Assembly: GCF_947623445.1 (NCBI RefSeq)
Contig: NC_135242.1
Location: 15,996,001-16,060,000, forward strand
From: Clavelina lepadiformis
Lineage: Eukaryota; Chordata; Ascidiacea; Aplousobranchia; Clavelinidae
Reading direction: 5' to 3'
DNA length: 64,000 nucleotides
The notes below the pieces were generated by a model. That model made no database searches. It saw only the letters and a list, made by a program, of their open reading frames with translations, and was not told where the DNA came from. The translations under genes were made by a program, and so were the position numbers. Each line of letters opens with the position of its first letter. Positions within the stretch are counted from its first letter, which is position 1. This document shows, piece by piece, positions 1-13,400 of this stretch.

Positions 1-2380
1 GAGTCAGGTTTTTAGTTCGAAGATATTTTGCAGTAAATTTCACTAGCATCACAAAATGTTTATATACAGTCTACAACTTAATTTCCACGTATTTCAGGTA
101 ACAATGCTCTGACGAAGGACAAAAGTGTGTCTGAAACTATTTAGCTTCATAAAATTATGCATTTCCCTGCAGTTGCATCGCTTTTAGCAAGTGCGTGGTA
201 ATTTGTACTTTCATAATATTATGCTTTAGATCGATAACTATACTTCTTACTTGAGTATTTTAACACGATCCACGTTCTTCTTCATACTTGAGTAGTTTTG
301 AACAGTAATACTTCTATTTGTAGTGGAGTAGATTTTTTTCGGGAGTAACAATACTTCTACTTAACTAATTTATGTGATTGCTTTGCCCACCACTGCTGTA
401 TACAATGCAAGTTTGCTATAAATAAACAAGCCTGTTTTTCCATGATTTTTTTCTCTACAATGATCATGATTTCTCTGAAAAGGTTCCAAATATAAATTTT
501 CTTATCGGAGACTTTAACGATGAAACCACCGCACAAACTTAAATGGTTGATGCCCAAATGAACCATAAAAGTATAACACTGAATTCCGCTTATGGTCATT
601 TCAAACAATCTTTAGCTCAACTCAAAGGTAAGCTTTCAGAAGTTTATTAAATTAATGAACAATTAATTATGAAACTGCCATTTGTCAAGTAGACAAGTTG
701 GTACAAGAGTTGCAGCCTGCCGGATTGTCTTCACTGGTGGTTCTCAAACTGTGTGCCGCCACACACTGCTATGCCGTAAAAATTTTTCAGGTCTGACTAA
801 ATCTGATTTTCGCGCACATATCATAAATTTGAAATATAAAAACAACGGCCCGTAAGGTCTGTTTCACGATCTAAACTCGTTGTTATTTATCATGTAGGCC
901 TATATTCCCTCTCGCGTATAAGCCTCTCTCGCAATTTTTACACCATTTTAACATAGGCTTTACCAAGGGTGTAAATCCACTCACATTTTTTCCCCGAAAA
1001 ATGTTTTGCGTCAAAGACAAAATGGCCTTCACTTGAAGTTGGTGCAAAATATGTTTTTTGATTTTCGTGCTTATTATCGCAGCTAAAAGGATCCATTTAC
1101 GGGCAGGAAATGATAATTTTACTTACCGTCTTTTGCAAAGAACATTAGGCCTACCATATTATGCTTTAGGCGCTTGTTTAACATTTGCGCTGAGACCCAC
1201 TAGCGTAGGCCTATTTACGGAGAGGGCATTTTGAGCCATAGCGTAATAGCGCCGCTAAGCGCCAAACCTGGTTTGCATAATTGCGAGGTTGGCGCTTTGT
1301 TCACTACACCAAAAAGTGCAATGTTCAAACTACAAAATTTTGCTTTCCATTATAGGAAAGCTTTTTAAAGGTTCAAGCTTGCAGTGTGGCGTACACAGAG
1401 TTACATAAAAAGCCATTTTATGGTTACTCTAACATGCGCATACTGTGCGATGTTTGACGAAAAATAATATGATTTCCAAGAAGATGAAAAGGTTTAAGTC
1501 ATCAACTTCTTTGAGCGCATAAAAATTGAAGACAACAACTATAATAATGTCGGCGCCTTTGTAATAAGTTATTTAAACAATATAAAAAAGAGCAAAACAC
1601 CGATTACTTTGCCAAACAAAAGCTGTACAAACACTATACCAAAACGCTATACTATGTTATTTAATCGTCTGCTCTTTCTTTTGTTCGGTTAAGGCAGTGA
1701 CTTAAACTTTATTACTTCATGTTGACGTCATGCATCCATTCAGTACACCGCAAAAACAAACATTTGAAAGAACTACTGTGTATTTTAAACTACATAAATA
1801 ATGTTAAAACGATCAATAAAAATTTAGTTTAAGTTTTCCACAAAAGACCGAAGTTTATCCACACCAACATAAACTGTATGAAGTTGGTAAATTACCAGGC
1901 TACAGCGTTTTTATATTTCCTATACAACGTCGTAAAGACACAACAATAATGGACAAATCCTGCAGTTTTTTGTTCATGTACATCATAAAAGCATTTACGA
2001 TTTTAGTTTCATGTTAAAATTTTCTTTTATAGAGTTTTATAATACCCATCGTAACCCATTCTCATGGAATTAATAGGTTACGTAATAGGTTCACAACGAT
2101 AAAGCACGGCGTTTTATTTAAACAAGTAAAAAAACAGCTTGCATTTTTTGTTTAACAGCTATATTTACATACCTTAACTATATATAGTGAATTAAGACAC
2201 TTAAAATACTCAATGACTTCATTTTTGCATCAGCCGTCAAACTGTAACTGAAGTAAAGTCAGATTTATATTCCCGCGTTTCTGTATAGCGTATATTAGCA
2301 CAAAGATTAAAGCTAAAGCTAGATTGATGAGAAGGTTGAATTACCACAATTGTATAAGACTATAGATACAGACAAAAATC
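1..2380. other. Gene-free 5' flank with transposon remnants
   Basis: I see no open reading frame with splice sites or family resemblance here. About 230-395 looks like one end of a hAT-type element: on the minus strand it starts CAGTGGTGGGCAAAG and continues with a repeated ACT-CAAGTA style tract. No matching second end was found. About 728-1400 contains a CTGGTGGTTCTCAAACTG start and GTGTGGCG-like words that recall eroded hAT ends. The last few hundred bases must hold the promoter and 5'UTR of the transporter gene that starts at 2381, but no clear TATA box was identified. Confidence 0.4.
230..395 (-). mobile_element. Partial hAT-type element end
   Basis: Read on the minus strand, the piece begins CAGTGGTGGGCAAAGC at 395, a typical hAT terminal inverted repeat. 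It is followed by several ACTCAAGTA/AAGTAGAAGTA words. The opposite terminus and a target duplication were not found, so this is a truncated or eroded copy. Its inner boundary is approximate. Confidence 0.35.
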
Positions 2381-5300
2381 ATGGACGATGAAAACATAAC
2401 CCTGTGGAACTGCGAAGCATACACTCAACCAAGCTCGATGGAAATTATCGAAAATATTATACGTATGTAAAATATTTCAACTAATTCCTCACATTGCAGA
2501 AATGATTGCAATAGAAATAATCCGCAGAATTTATCGCAATAGTCAACCTTATTTCTGCAAAAGCAAAAACGAAAGTAAAAATAGGTAAACTAATTAACCT
2601 GTAAGTAAATTAGTATTATTTATACTTGATTTGTTGATCGACCAACAGACGCCGGAAAGGCAAAGATGGCGACGATGTTTAGTCTCTTTGGAGTCTTGGC
2701 AATAACAATCGTATTATTTATTGATGTGTCGATATTTCGTTTCCGTCATGCCGTCAACTGGAAACGGACAAAGTGTTCAATTTGGTTTCTGAGCATATTT
2801 CCGGTAGGGCTACAAACTTTCTGACTAAAGGTGTGGTGAAGATTTCGTTATTTACTCAATTTTACAGGTACTCATGTCTTTCGCTGTAATGGGACTCTTT
2901 ATGCCACGCACTCTTGGAATAGCAAAGTTTTGCATCGTTTTGTAAGTTTTTCAACAGTGTGAAACGTTAGTTTTGATGCCTGTATTCCACAAAATGATAA
3001 AAATGATCACTGGAATAAAACACAAATTTTGAAATAAGCCCAAGTACGAGTGAAATAGTTTTCACAGCTAATGGCATTCACGTAACAGGCTAATAGAAAA
3101 ACAACAGTAACTTAATTTTTTGATAAAACTATTCAGGTTATTCTAAACTTTTTTCGAGATGATGTTGTTTAGTAATCGCTAATAACACGCGCCCATTATA
3201 ATACCACCGACTCGAGCGCCATTTATTTGCAGTTACTTTGCTGTTGGACTAAAAAATTTCTTTCATCTTATGCTGGATTATTATGGTGGCCGACGAAGAT
3301 TAGTGGAAGCTTTCAACGAACAACCAGTAGTTTCAGCAAATCCATTCCCCTGCTGCTTTATTTGCTGTTGTTGCAATCAACCAATGACTAAGTAAAAATA
3401 TAAAAACTATATTTTAATCAAAACAATTAATTTACATTGTAAAAATTATCTTCATTTGAATTAAGAGGCAAATTAATATAATGAAAATGATAAAAAGTTG
3501 TGATTTAAGCTTATAAAATCATGCTGAATTTGAGTTTTTAGCATTTTATATGTTTTTAATTTTTGTCTTACTAATCTGTCTGTTGGAGGAGATCACAAGT
3601 TGTTAAATCTTTTAATAGTCACCGGGTAAAGATTTTAGAAGGAACTGTTAACCAAGTCGTCTACATCTATCCTGTGTGTTACTTTATCCAAACTGTGTTA
3701 GCAGCGGAAATAAGTCCTCCGACAGCAAACTTGGTAAAAAGTTATTACTGATTTACTTCGGATATCGCATAGTACTTTTTCCAGATCTATATCTATAAAG
3801 TTGCATGTTTAACTCTTTTCCAATCATGCATTTGTTTTAGTCACTCGCATTCTTCGTCTTCGAGTTTATTGTAGCCTTTTCGAGTCTCACCTGCTTATAT
3901 GGATGTGTGGTTATAGCAAAAGCATCCTTGGTTTCTTTGCAACAATTTCGACTACGCGGTAAGTGTGGCGTTCGAAGGGTGATATGCTGGGCGCTATACT
4001 CATATCTGACGGCAGATAAAAACAAGTGAACGAAGCGTATTTCTTGAAACTTCTAGACTAAAGAAATAACTAAAAGCGGATACAAAGACTTATCTTACGC
4101 TATATAAATAATTCTTTGTCAAAGTTTATTATTAACATATGCCCTACTTTCACAGGAAAATACATTTGCATACAACTTTTGCTGCTTTTCATAACTCTGC
4201 AAGATGTCACATTGGATATTTTACAAGGTGCCAACGTCATACCTTGTTCATTCCCTTATCCAAACAGGAAAAGGGCATTTGGTAAGTAAAATGCAACAGT
4301 CTTTTGAAAGTATGCGGTTCTTTAATTCTGCTGTCAGCTATATATAACTTAGTAGCCTCAAAATAAAACCAAAACTTTTGTCTTGACATAATTTTTTCAA
4401 CTGTGAAAGATGAGTTTAATACAAAACAAATATTTAATTTTCATTTACCTAAATTTAATACACTGTTATCCCAGTGTTCAAACTTTAAACGTCAAAATCT
4501 AAACATTTCAGTGGTCACTTTTAGCTCAATTTCCTACCTAAACATTTAATTTTGAACATGTTTTGGTATTCCATCCGTTTTGGTGCTCAGTGCGTTTAGA
4601 TGCCAGCTCGTTTAGGTGCAATACAGGCGTTTAGCGTATGAACACTTCAATTTAAATGTACTCACAAATGTTTGTTTTCTGAAATACAAACAGCTCAGAA
4701 AATGCATACAGCAACGTGTAACAAACACCGCACTTAATTAAACAACTTTCCATAGCCTTTCCATAGTAAAATGCTTATGTGCCAACATTAAGTACTATCA
4801 TGTAACTACAGTTATCATATGTGATAAAATTTTACTTACATCAACGTCTTGAATCGCTCGCATTTGCTGCTGATCCTTTTCACAGGAATTTCCAGCATTG
4901 TTTTGAAGTTGTAACAGAACTTGAAGTTCTTTGTCACAGCTCTAACAAAATAAACCGAGTTGCATATAGTTACAAGAATGGAAAATGCAATATACTTTTG
5001 TATCACGACAAAATACTGACGCTTATTATGATTAAATTTCTCAACAAGTTTGGTTAAAATGTTAAACAACTATTAAAAGTCAGTCTTGCATCTTCACTGG
5101 ATTAGGTCTCCAACACTTAATTTATTGTCTTTAATATTCCCGTATATCATTCCTCGAAAATTGACATTTCCACTATCTTTGCATAGTACCTTCTAATCTG
5201 AAATAATACAGTCATAGAACAGTCTTAACAATAATGGCAAGGTTTTGAAAAGCACTTAACCCAATGTGACAAAAGAGAAAACTGTCAAATATGGGATTTT

Positions 5301-8080
5301 TCTCTCTAAATAAAACGAAAATGTTTACCATTTTTGTGATAGGAATTCGGATACCCAACGATCTTTAACTAGGCTATGTAGCTTTATTTTGTTTCGTCAT
5401 TCGACAAAGTCATCATCTTTTTTGGCTAAGTATAAACAAGAAAAAAATAAATTACAGCAAATATCTCTATATGCTAATAAAGGGAACGATTTATTAGCCA
5501 GTCTTTCAGTAAAAATGATTTATCCATTTCCAAGCGTAATTGCTGTAATTTATGCATCTTAAACACAATTCGTGCTAAACCTAAACATGATTAGGATATG
5601 AATACATTACCAGAAACAAATCGTAACATAAGAGTGGGTCGTACGTTTAAACCCTAAACACTACCAGTTGTGCGCAAGGTTTTTCTCCTAAATAACGACT
5701 TGCGTTTAGTGTATAAACGTAATATGTTATAATTTCAACAAATAATGTTTAATTTTAAACACTTTAAGCATTAAACATATGTTCTCTTACTAAACAGCGG
5801 GCTAACAGTGTAGTCTATCTAATGCTAACGTGTTCAACATGAATTTTATTAAGATATACATAAGTGTGAAATCAAACTAACAAACAATGTTGTTAAAAAG
5901 TTTTGCAGTTATACTTGCTGGTGTTCGAACTCTTTGTTATTGGCGTCATAGCCTGGTACATGTTCAGACATCCCGATGATGAAAGCGAGGTTGAACCTAG
6001 CAGTGCACTCTATTCAACAGATTCGAAAGTAGGTTTCAACTTTATTATCAACCAGCTATCGAAATAATATCTTATCGATAGTATTATCAAATAGCTTTGT
6101 ATCGCGCAGACGTCGTTGGTCACTCCGTCGCGTTGAATTGTGTACATGACGTGTAAATATATGGTAATTCAACTGCTATTTACTTCTAGTGTACTATTTT
6201 AAAATTTTCTCCTAATACAAGAAAAATAAGTTAATATAATGCGCAGCTATAATACTATACGCAAACTCTAACGCACTTTAGCGTGAAATAGCATTTGGGG
6301 TCGCCAGGCAGTTAATAATACAGTTACATCCACACAGATGTGGCAAGCTCACGCCTCGACAAGTGTTAAGGACTTTTGAACCTTCTAAATTGCTGAACTA
6401 CATATATAGATATTGCGCTTGTAATACTTTTCGGGTAGCTAAACAATCAACATTGTACTATGTGCTCAAGTATATTGCACAATTTAAAATTGCTTTAATT
6501 AAGAGCAATGATTTTTTCACTTATATTTTGTCTTACACTTAATCAAGTCCAAAAAGTTATTCAATTTGTGGGCCTCATTTATATCGTCATTTACTGTAAA
6601 TTCACGTAATTTTTCGTCCACCAATGCGTTTTGGTTTGACCACAAAGTATTTAAGATTTTCCACATTGCTGACCCAGTTATTTCAAATAAATTTTACTTT
6701 TTCTCATGCGCATAGCACAGAGCCTAGCTATGTCGTCGTCATCTTTGTGTTGGTAACATTTCAAACGACATAGTCATTAGATTAGAGCAGGGCTTCCCAA
6801 ACTGGGGGTCGCGACCCCGCAAGGGGTCGCGTAACGAACTTCAAGGGTCGCAGAGCGTATACCAATTTTACACGAAGTACAAAATACAATCAAAAAAAAA
6901 TATCGTTCCAGCCTAATCAACATTGAAACCGCCTTGAGACCAGCATTAACAGATATTGAGCCACAGCTGGACTTGCTTTGTAGCAGAAAGCAGTCGCACC
7001 AATCACACTGAATAAATGTGTATGCTTTTTTGTTTCCAGTAGCCTAGACGTGTGTAAAGTAGTAAGTAGGCTCTGAGTTCTGGTTGCTTGAATTCAGTCT
7101 TTGCATCTCAATAAATGTCACTAATGACTAATGTATATTTCGCACTGCTAATGAATTTAAACGTGAAGGGTCGCGGAAAACTTCAAAAGTTTGAAAGGGG
7201 TCGCGAGCAAAAAAGTTTGGGAAGCCCTGGATTAGAGCACAATAAAATTTCAAAGCTTTCATAAATATTACTACACTCGCAGAGAATCAGCTGAAGGCTC
7301 ATTTTGCATCAGATTTTCGGGAGACGCTGAAATAAGCGATATTGGACAATGTTAAAATGACCTTAAATATTAATTTTGCTGAACCCAAACCACTTCTGAA
7401 TATTTTTAGAAGAAAAAGGCGAACACTGAGCCATCATAGGTAGGCATATCATCGACGATGCTGCCCAATCGTTAAATGCTAAAATTTACATAACGTTTTG
7501 AAACAGTTTTAGTAAGTTCATTTACATGAAGTTTTCAGACAAATGTTATCCTACTCGTCAATCTAACTTTATCGTTTTCGGAGCAGAAATAAAACGTCTT
7601 GGTTTTTAAGCGCGTGTCTTTCAATCCGGTGATATGAATGATGTGGAAACATTCTTAAAGTCCAAACTAGATAACATGACCTTTTTAAAATGAAGTTTCA
7701 CATCTTACCTTGGATTTAGCGATAAAATAAACATTGGATATCCATTTTGCCAAAGGAGTGTAATATTCAATACATGAAATCTGAACCATGCTCTATTCGG
7801 CTATATATTACATTTTCTAAATGCTTTTATTATTTAGAATTTATATGGTTTAACGCTAACCCCACAAATAGAGTATGCTAGTGAGCAAACCTCTTACATT
7901 AATGTTTTTGGATTAAAGTTCTTTCAGCGATGCTGTATATTTTGTGCCCAGGTTGCACAAAAGATTCGGGAAGAGGAAGAATACGAGAGGAAGAAGAAAC
8001 ACTCGATCGACAAATATGACTTCTCAGACCCTCCTTATTATATTAATAAAACCCTAACTAGCAGCATTACAAGTCTGTAA
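2381..8080 (+). CDS. SLC51A: Organic solute transporter subunit alpha (SLC51A/OST-alpha family)
   Basis: Nine exons by hand: 2381-2462, 2649-2803, 2868-2941, 3233-3391, 3619-3733, 3841-3958, 4156-4281, 5901-6028 and 7952-8080. They total 1086 nt (361 aa), close to the roughly 340 aa of the mammalian protein. The product is a multi-pass membrane protein. Membrane segments begin near residue 37 and recur through exons 3-8. After the third segment comes a cysteine cluster, CCFICCCC (144-151), as in OST-alpha, probably palmitoylated. The tail is basic and acidic (KIREEEEYERKKK). In vertebrates OST-alpha pairs with OST-beta to export bile acids and steroid conjugates at the basolateral membrane; no beta subunit is visible here. 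Exon junctions keep phase throughout. Exon 8 uses an unusual acceptor (GTTAAAAAG) because the stronger TTTGCAG eight bases downstream breaks the frame. Introns 7 and 8 carry transposable elements. The start is the first ATG in an asparagine-containing extracellular N-terminus. Confidence 0.85.
4461..5810. mobile_element. TA-flanked DNA transposon (non-autonomous), in OST-alpha intron 7
   Basis: The two ends are inverted repeats: CACTGTTATCCC at the left and, read inward from the right, CACTGTTAGCCC (11 of 12 identical). Both are bordered by TA (4459-4460 and 5811-5812), as expected for a TA target duplication. Near both ends there are many copies of GTTTAG/TAAACG, a subterminal repeat pattern. 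No transposase ORF is present in 1350 bp. Superfamily is not assigned; Tc1/mariner-like by target site only. Confidence 0.5.
6788..7229. mobile_element. hAT-type MITE (442 bp), in OST-alpha intron 8
   Basis: Terminal inverted repeats are CAGGGCTTCCCAAACT, perfect over 16 bp, and the element is flanked by an 8-bp target duplication GATTAGAG (6780-6787 and 7230-7237). Subterminal GGGGTCGCG words occur at both ends. The element is too short to code for transposase and lies between exons 8 and 9 of the transporter gene. The intact duplication and perfect ends suggest a fairly recent insertion. Confidence 0.9.
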
Positions 8081-8257
8081 ATAATCGCCCTGCCCCCTGC
8101 CCCCGGGCCCGGGCACCCAACTGTTTGCAACCTTTATTAAATCGGTAATTTTTTGTTGTACAGTATATGCTGAGTGCAGAATTAAGGAAATAAGTTAGTC
8201 AGGCGGTATAAGTTTTAGACGCACATGGATTACTATGAAGGCAAAATTAAATAAGTC

Positions 8258-8263
8258 AATAAA
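8258..8263 (+). promoter_or_regulatory. Candidate poly(A) signal of OST-alpha
   Basis: AATAAA lies 178 bases after the stop codon. A second AATAAA is at 8575-8580. Either could end the transcript; transcript 3' ends would decide. Confidence 0.4.
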
Positions 8264-10324
8264 GATTTTTCATATTGGCAACAAAGTCTTATTTATTATA
8301 AGACAAAACACTTTTTTGAAATAGTTTTAGTTTACAACGGATCTTCCGTAATTGTGTGACGTCCTAATTGATACATTTTATATCAATCGCACGTTAGATT
8401 TATCTCATGAAGTCATAATAAAAATCTAAGTGCGTCATTGATGCTTCGTTTCGGGTCTCATTTTCTAACTTACTGTTGAGATAACGCCCCTGCTTCCAGT
8501 TGAACACCGACATCGATTATAGACTCCTAATTGTTGAAATAATCACCTTGAAGAGGAAATATTTATGATATGATAATAAAGTTGTTTCATGAGCAATCAT
8601 GTGATGTTTTACTGTTTTATAAATCTTTTTATACGGCGTTTCACAATCGTAAACCATAAAGTACCAGTTATTAACATGAGAATACAAATTATTTCACTGG
8701 TTAAGATTGTTTTAATGTAGGCTACTGAAGTTACTGTGATATTTTTGATTTCGATGCAAGCTGAACTATACCGAAAGTTTACAATTTTTGAGAAGATCTA
8801 TATACCAATCCTATATCCACAAGAATATGTCTTGCAAGTTCAGCCTCGATTTGTCCAAGTTATATACAATGAAAATTGTTTACTTTTTTATCCTATAGAC
8901 AAGCTAATGAAAGCAATATATCCGAAAATAGCTAACCGTAGAGGTTAGAAACAAACCTAACAATTACTTTCTAAAACACACACCACATTTTCAACCGACA
9001 AAACATAATTTTATCATTTGCTTCAACACATTTTAGAACATAAAACATAAAAATTGCACCATAAAGCAGTTATAGCAAGTTTCAATATCGAATAAAGGCA
9101 GGTGTGGACATGCTAAGGTTGAAGAATGCACTTTGTCGAAAGCAAAGTTTTTGCTAAAACACTTTTTGGGTTTTTTGGGCCCTTTTAAAAGCACCCGCAG
9201 ATTGCTTCCAAGTGGTAGCCTACGCACTATCTAATATTACATTTCAAAACCTAAAAACGTTTCGATTACGCACGTGCGTATTCGCTCTGGGCGCCCTTGT
9301 TTTGGAATACTATTCCGATAAACATTTATGGCCCAGTTACGCCCCCAACTGGCTGAAAAACTAGACCATTTCTTGTATGCTATTTCTGTTGTATAATATT
9401 AAAATCTTTCGGCCAACAAAAGGTTAGAGGTTTCTAAGCGCACACAACAATAGAGTCAGATAATTCAACATGTAAATTAAGTTAAGATATCCTCTTAAGA
9501 CAAAGAGTTCTGCAAGTGAATAGGTCTAGTTCATAGGTCAAACAGGCTATATTTCCCTTTTAAATTGACTGATTTTGCTCCAGCTTTGTCCTGGAAGAGA
9601 ATACAAGATCTGATGTCTATATTCTTTCATTACCAAGTTTGTCACAGAATAATTCTGTAGGCTACTCCTAAGATTTATTTTGGGTTTAGCACTGAGGAAG
9701 AGTCAAGTTTTGGTGCGTCGGTTGTTAGCTCTTTTCCCTTTTCTATATGATGTCACGAGCAGGGGGAGGTCAGGTCACTTACAAAAATCGAGAAACCTTC
9801 AGTAAAACTGATCTTCCTTTCAAAACGTGATGGATTTCGCTTAATGTTCAGTAAATAATTTCGCGCCAATTTGTGGTTCAACGAAATGTTTGCGCTCTCC
9901 CTTGTGTGCAAGTTTTTCCCACGTTTACTGGCAAGTTTTGGGGAATATGTTAAATTTTGAAAGAATAAGTTTTTGTATTTTACATTCCATCATGGCGAAC
10001 ACTTATGAGCTATTTTGGTCGAACACAGGAGTGAGATCTTTATACTCATTGACTTTTATCTTGTAGTCCTTCGTTTAACATCGAAGGGTATGTCTACAAC
10101 AGCAGATTTATAAGCTTCAATTAAAGAAGTATCACAATGTTTGGCCCAACAACGAAAATTGTTTTATTTTCTTGCAAAGTTTACGTACGCAATTTTATAA
10201 AATTAATGTTATACAGTGATTCATAATCCTTCAAGGCGAAAACTTGTAACAAATAAGCTTTTATTTTGCATTGATTTGTGGTCGCACAATTAAAACTTTA
10301 GCATGCAGAAGAATCATAACTATA
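8264..10324. other. Intergenic region between OST-alpha and the oxidase gene
   Basis: The two genes are convergent. The 2 kb between them hold AT-rich sequence, a palindromic stretch around ACGCACGTGCGT near 9270, and no supported gene. The longest open frames (70 aa or less) have no splice context and no family resemblance. Confidence 0.5.
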
Positions 10325-10330
10325 TTTATT
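10325..10330 (-). promoter_or_regulatory. Candidate poly(A) signal of the oxidase gene
   Basis: TTTATT on the plus strand reads AATAAA on the minus strand, about 100 bases after the stop codon of the oxidase gene. Motif only. Confidence 0.4.
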
Positions 10331-10432
10331 ACATCGATTATACGGTATTTATCGCATTGCTTCTGCATCTAATAAAACATGCTAAAATTACGTAAAAGTT
10401 TTTCAAAATTCATTTCATCAGAAAAAAAACTT

Positions 10433-13400
10433 TTATAATTTTGCATGCGGCAGGAACAAGCCAGATGCAAGTTGTGCTACACGCTCTGCGCAGCCCCAAA
10501 ACAAAGTGAACCCTCTGGCTCCATGGCCGTAATTATGTATAACAGGAACTTTGCTTTTGACATTTTTTACATCAACATACTCGATTTCAATGCGCGGACC
10601 CCCGATGCGACCGGGGCGTACACCAACGTCCACTAACTTGATGTCACTTGATGTCACCTCTGGGTAAACTGCAGCTGCGTCCCGAAGAATTTTCTCAGTA
10701 TCCTTGGGGTCAATTTGCTGATCCCATCTGCCTATCTGATAACTTCCACCAATGACCGTGTCATACGTTCTTGGCACAATAATGAAGTGATTGGCACGGT
10801 AACATCGTTTCAACGGACAGGAAACACTCAAATACTGGCCTGCAAATTTGGACATACCGTCATCTATGTACCTTCACGAGGTTGATAAGTTAGTAAATGT
10901 CGCGTTATCCAAACGCAGATTTACAAGAAAACATATGAAATTTCTTATATGATGCAACGAATATTAGACCTATATCTTCTAGAGTCTAGGCAATAATATG
11001 ATTAGTTGATTACTATACCTCTTATAGGAATAACAAAAGGATCGTCGCATAACTCTCTTGCCCCAAGTCCTGAGCAATTGATAATCAAATCACATAAACC
11101 AATGTCGTTCCAGCTTGTAATTTTTCGATCAACAAACGTTACTCGTTTTTCCTTGCTCGTACTGTAAAAAGAAGCGTCTAAATAATTGATTCAATCGCGG
11201 CCTTTTTTTCTGTATAAGAGTTAAAATTAAAAACAATTTGAACCTGTGAGCCATTTCTGTTAATTGGTGCCGCAACCAGGGCAAGTAAAGGTTGGTATCA
11301 ACGATATAATGATAACCAATATAGCCTTCAAGTGTATCCTTCGTGATGCTTTTTTCTCCCATTACTTCAGCAAGCTTCGTATTGTCGGCAACAAACCCAG
11401 CCTCTCGCATTTCAACGTTAGTTGCTTGTCGAACGTTTTCTCCGCTTTTGAATAGATTGGCAACTTAAAATAATAACAAGTATAACAGGAATATTTAAAC
11501 CACTATAAACAAATCCTGAAGACGAAAGCTATTTTGAAAGTAAACTGACATGCAATAATTTTCTATTTTCGTATAGGCATAGTCGACAATAGGAAAGCAT
11601 TTGCTTTATTCTCAACAAATCTTGGCATAAATTAAGCTTGCGTAATTCAAAAACGTTCATTGCAAATTAAGAAAGTAACCGCCCATGACGTTTTTTTTAT
11701 CACGTATGTTCTGGGAATAATGTCGTATCTTCAAAAATACAAATACCTGTCATTAACGACTGTCTATACTTACTTTCATTAGTCGGAACGGAATCTCCGC
11801 CTTTTTCAGCTGTTTCTTCGTTTTGATGAAAATTAAATAGTGAAAAGCTCTCAAGTCGTTGAATTCCAGCCGCTTTTGCGTCTTCTTGGTTCATATTTTG
11901 GCAATATTCTCTTGTTTGTTGAGTATACTTTAACGTGTCAACAGAATCCATAATGCGTAGCGGGCGTGTGATCATGACAGAGCCAAATCCATGTTTACTG
12001 TGAGTAATAAGAAGAAATAAGAAAATTTATCATCGACAATAGTAGGCCAATATTACTCTCGGAAGATTTGATTTTGTTTGAAATAAATGGTCAAAACCAA
12101 TTATATCGATTACTCAATTGCTTATGGCTTTGTGCTCGTTTTACTATTTCCCGATGCAAAATATTTTCTAGTAATTTACATATTAATACATTTATACAAA
12201 TGATAGAAAACATCAGAAAGTCTGAGTTCATAATTGCAAAACAAAAGAATCAACTAGAAAAAGATCGGAAAAAATGAATTGCTGTATTGGCTATTATAGC
12301 CTACTTGCCGGTAAAATGTATGCTGAGCATTTAAGTCTATTTTGCTTTGTTTGTGGTATTTATTTTTTGCATTATGTTGTTAATAAAATAATTAAAACAC
12401 CTAACCGATATATGCTTTGAAAGTAATGTTGCAAGTAACTTGAAATTTAATTACGTACAAGCCATATGACGTAAGTATAATTAAACTGCTACTGTGCGCG
12501 TTGTTTTTGTGGTAATACTGTGATATCATTGTTGTTTATTGACAAAGCAGTTTTATATCACAAGTAATTGCTTAATATTGATTAATACAACAATGCTTAA
12601 TATTGATATTGATATTGATATTGCTTAATATTTAATAATATTGACTTGATTTTGTTTGAAATAAATGGTCAAAACCAATTATATCGACTTGCCAACAAAA
12701 TGTATGCTGAGCATTCTGAGCATTTCATTTTGTTTTGTTTGTATTATTTGAACATTGTTTTTTTTGCATTATGTTATTAATAAAAAAATTAAAAAACACC
12801 TAACCGATTCATGCTTTGAAAGTAATGTTGCAAGTAATTCGAAATTTAATCACCTAAGTTACGTACGCAATATTGATCAATACAACAATGCTTGATATTG
12901 AGCTTCAGTTACGCAAAATTTGCTTTTCTCTTTCGATGGCAGTCACTAGATCTTTCACAGGAAAAAATCGTCATTTTGTCTTGTTTTATGTTAAAGGCAA
13001 GTTGAACTGTAAATAAAGGTTATTTAAAATGGTTGTTGTTAATCGGTATTAATTATTTTTTGGCAAACGTTTTCCCAAAATTAATTGCTTATCGTAACTT
13101 TAGTGACGTCGTGTGTGATCTATTTTTGCACGAGACGCGAAAGCGATATTTTTTTGTGTAGTGTGATATCACTTAAATAGTTTAGCAATATCACTGCCAA
13201 ACTTTCCATACTTCATTTATAGTCATACCAATAGTTATCTAAGAAAATTGATTGCGTCACATCGAACACACTGTTTTTTGCTATTGCCTAGTTTCGGAAA
13301 ACCGCTAAGTAGGCCAAGGGACGAGTGCAGCTATTGCACGCATTTCAAGTGCGTTCACACAGTGAATGCATACCGATAAAAAGCTAGTTATCGATGTTTT

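Noticed and set aside
728..1400. Possible degraded hAT element (CTGGTGGTTCTCAAACTG and GTGTGGCG words)
   Set aside because: The ends are too eroded and the second terminus is missing; not enough to call a feature.
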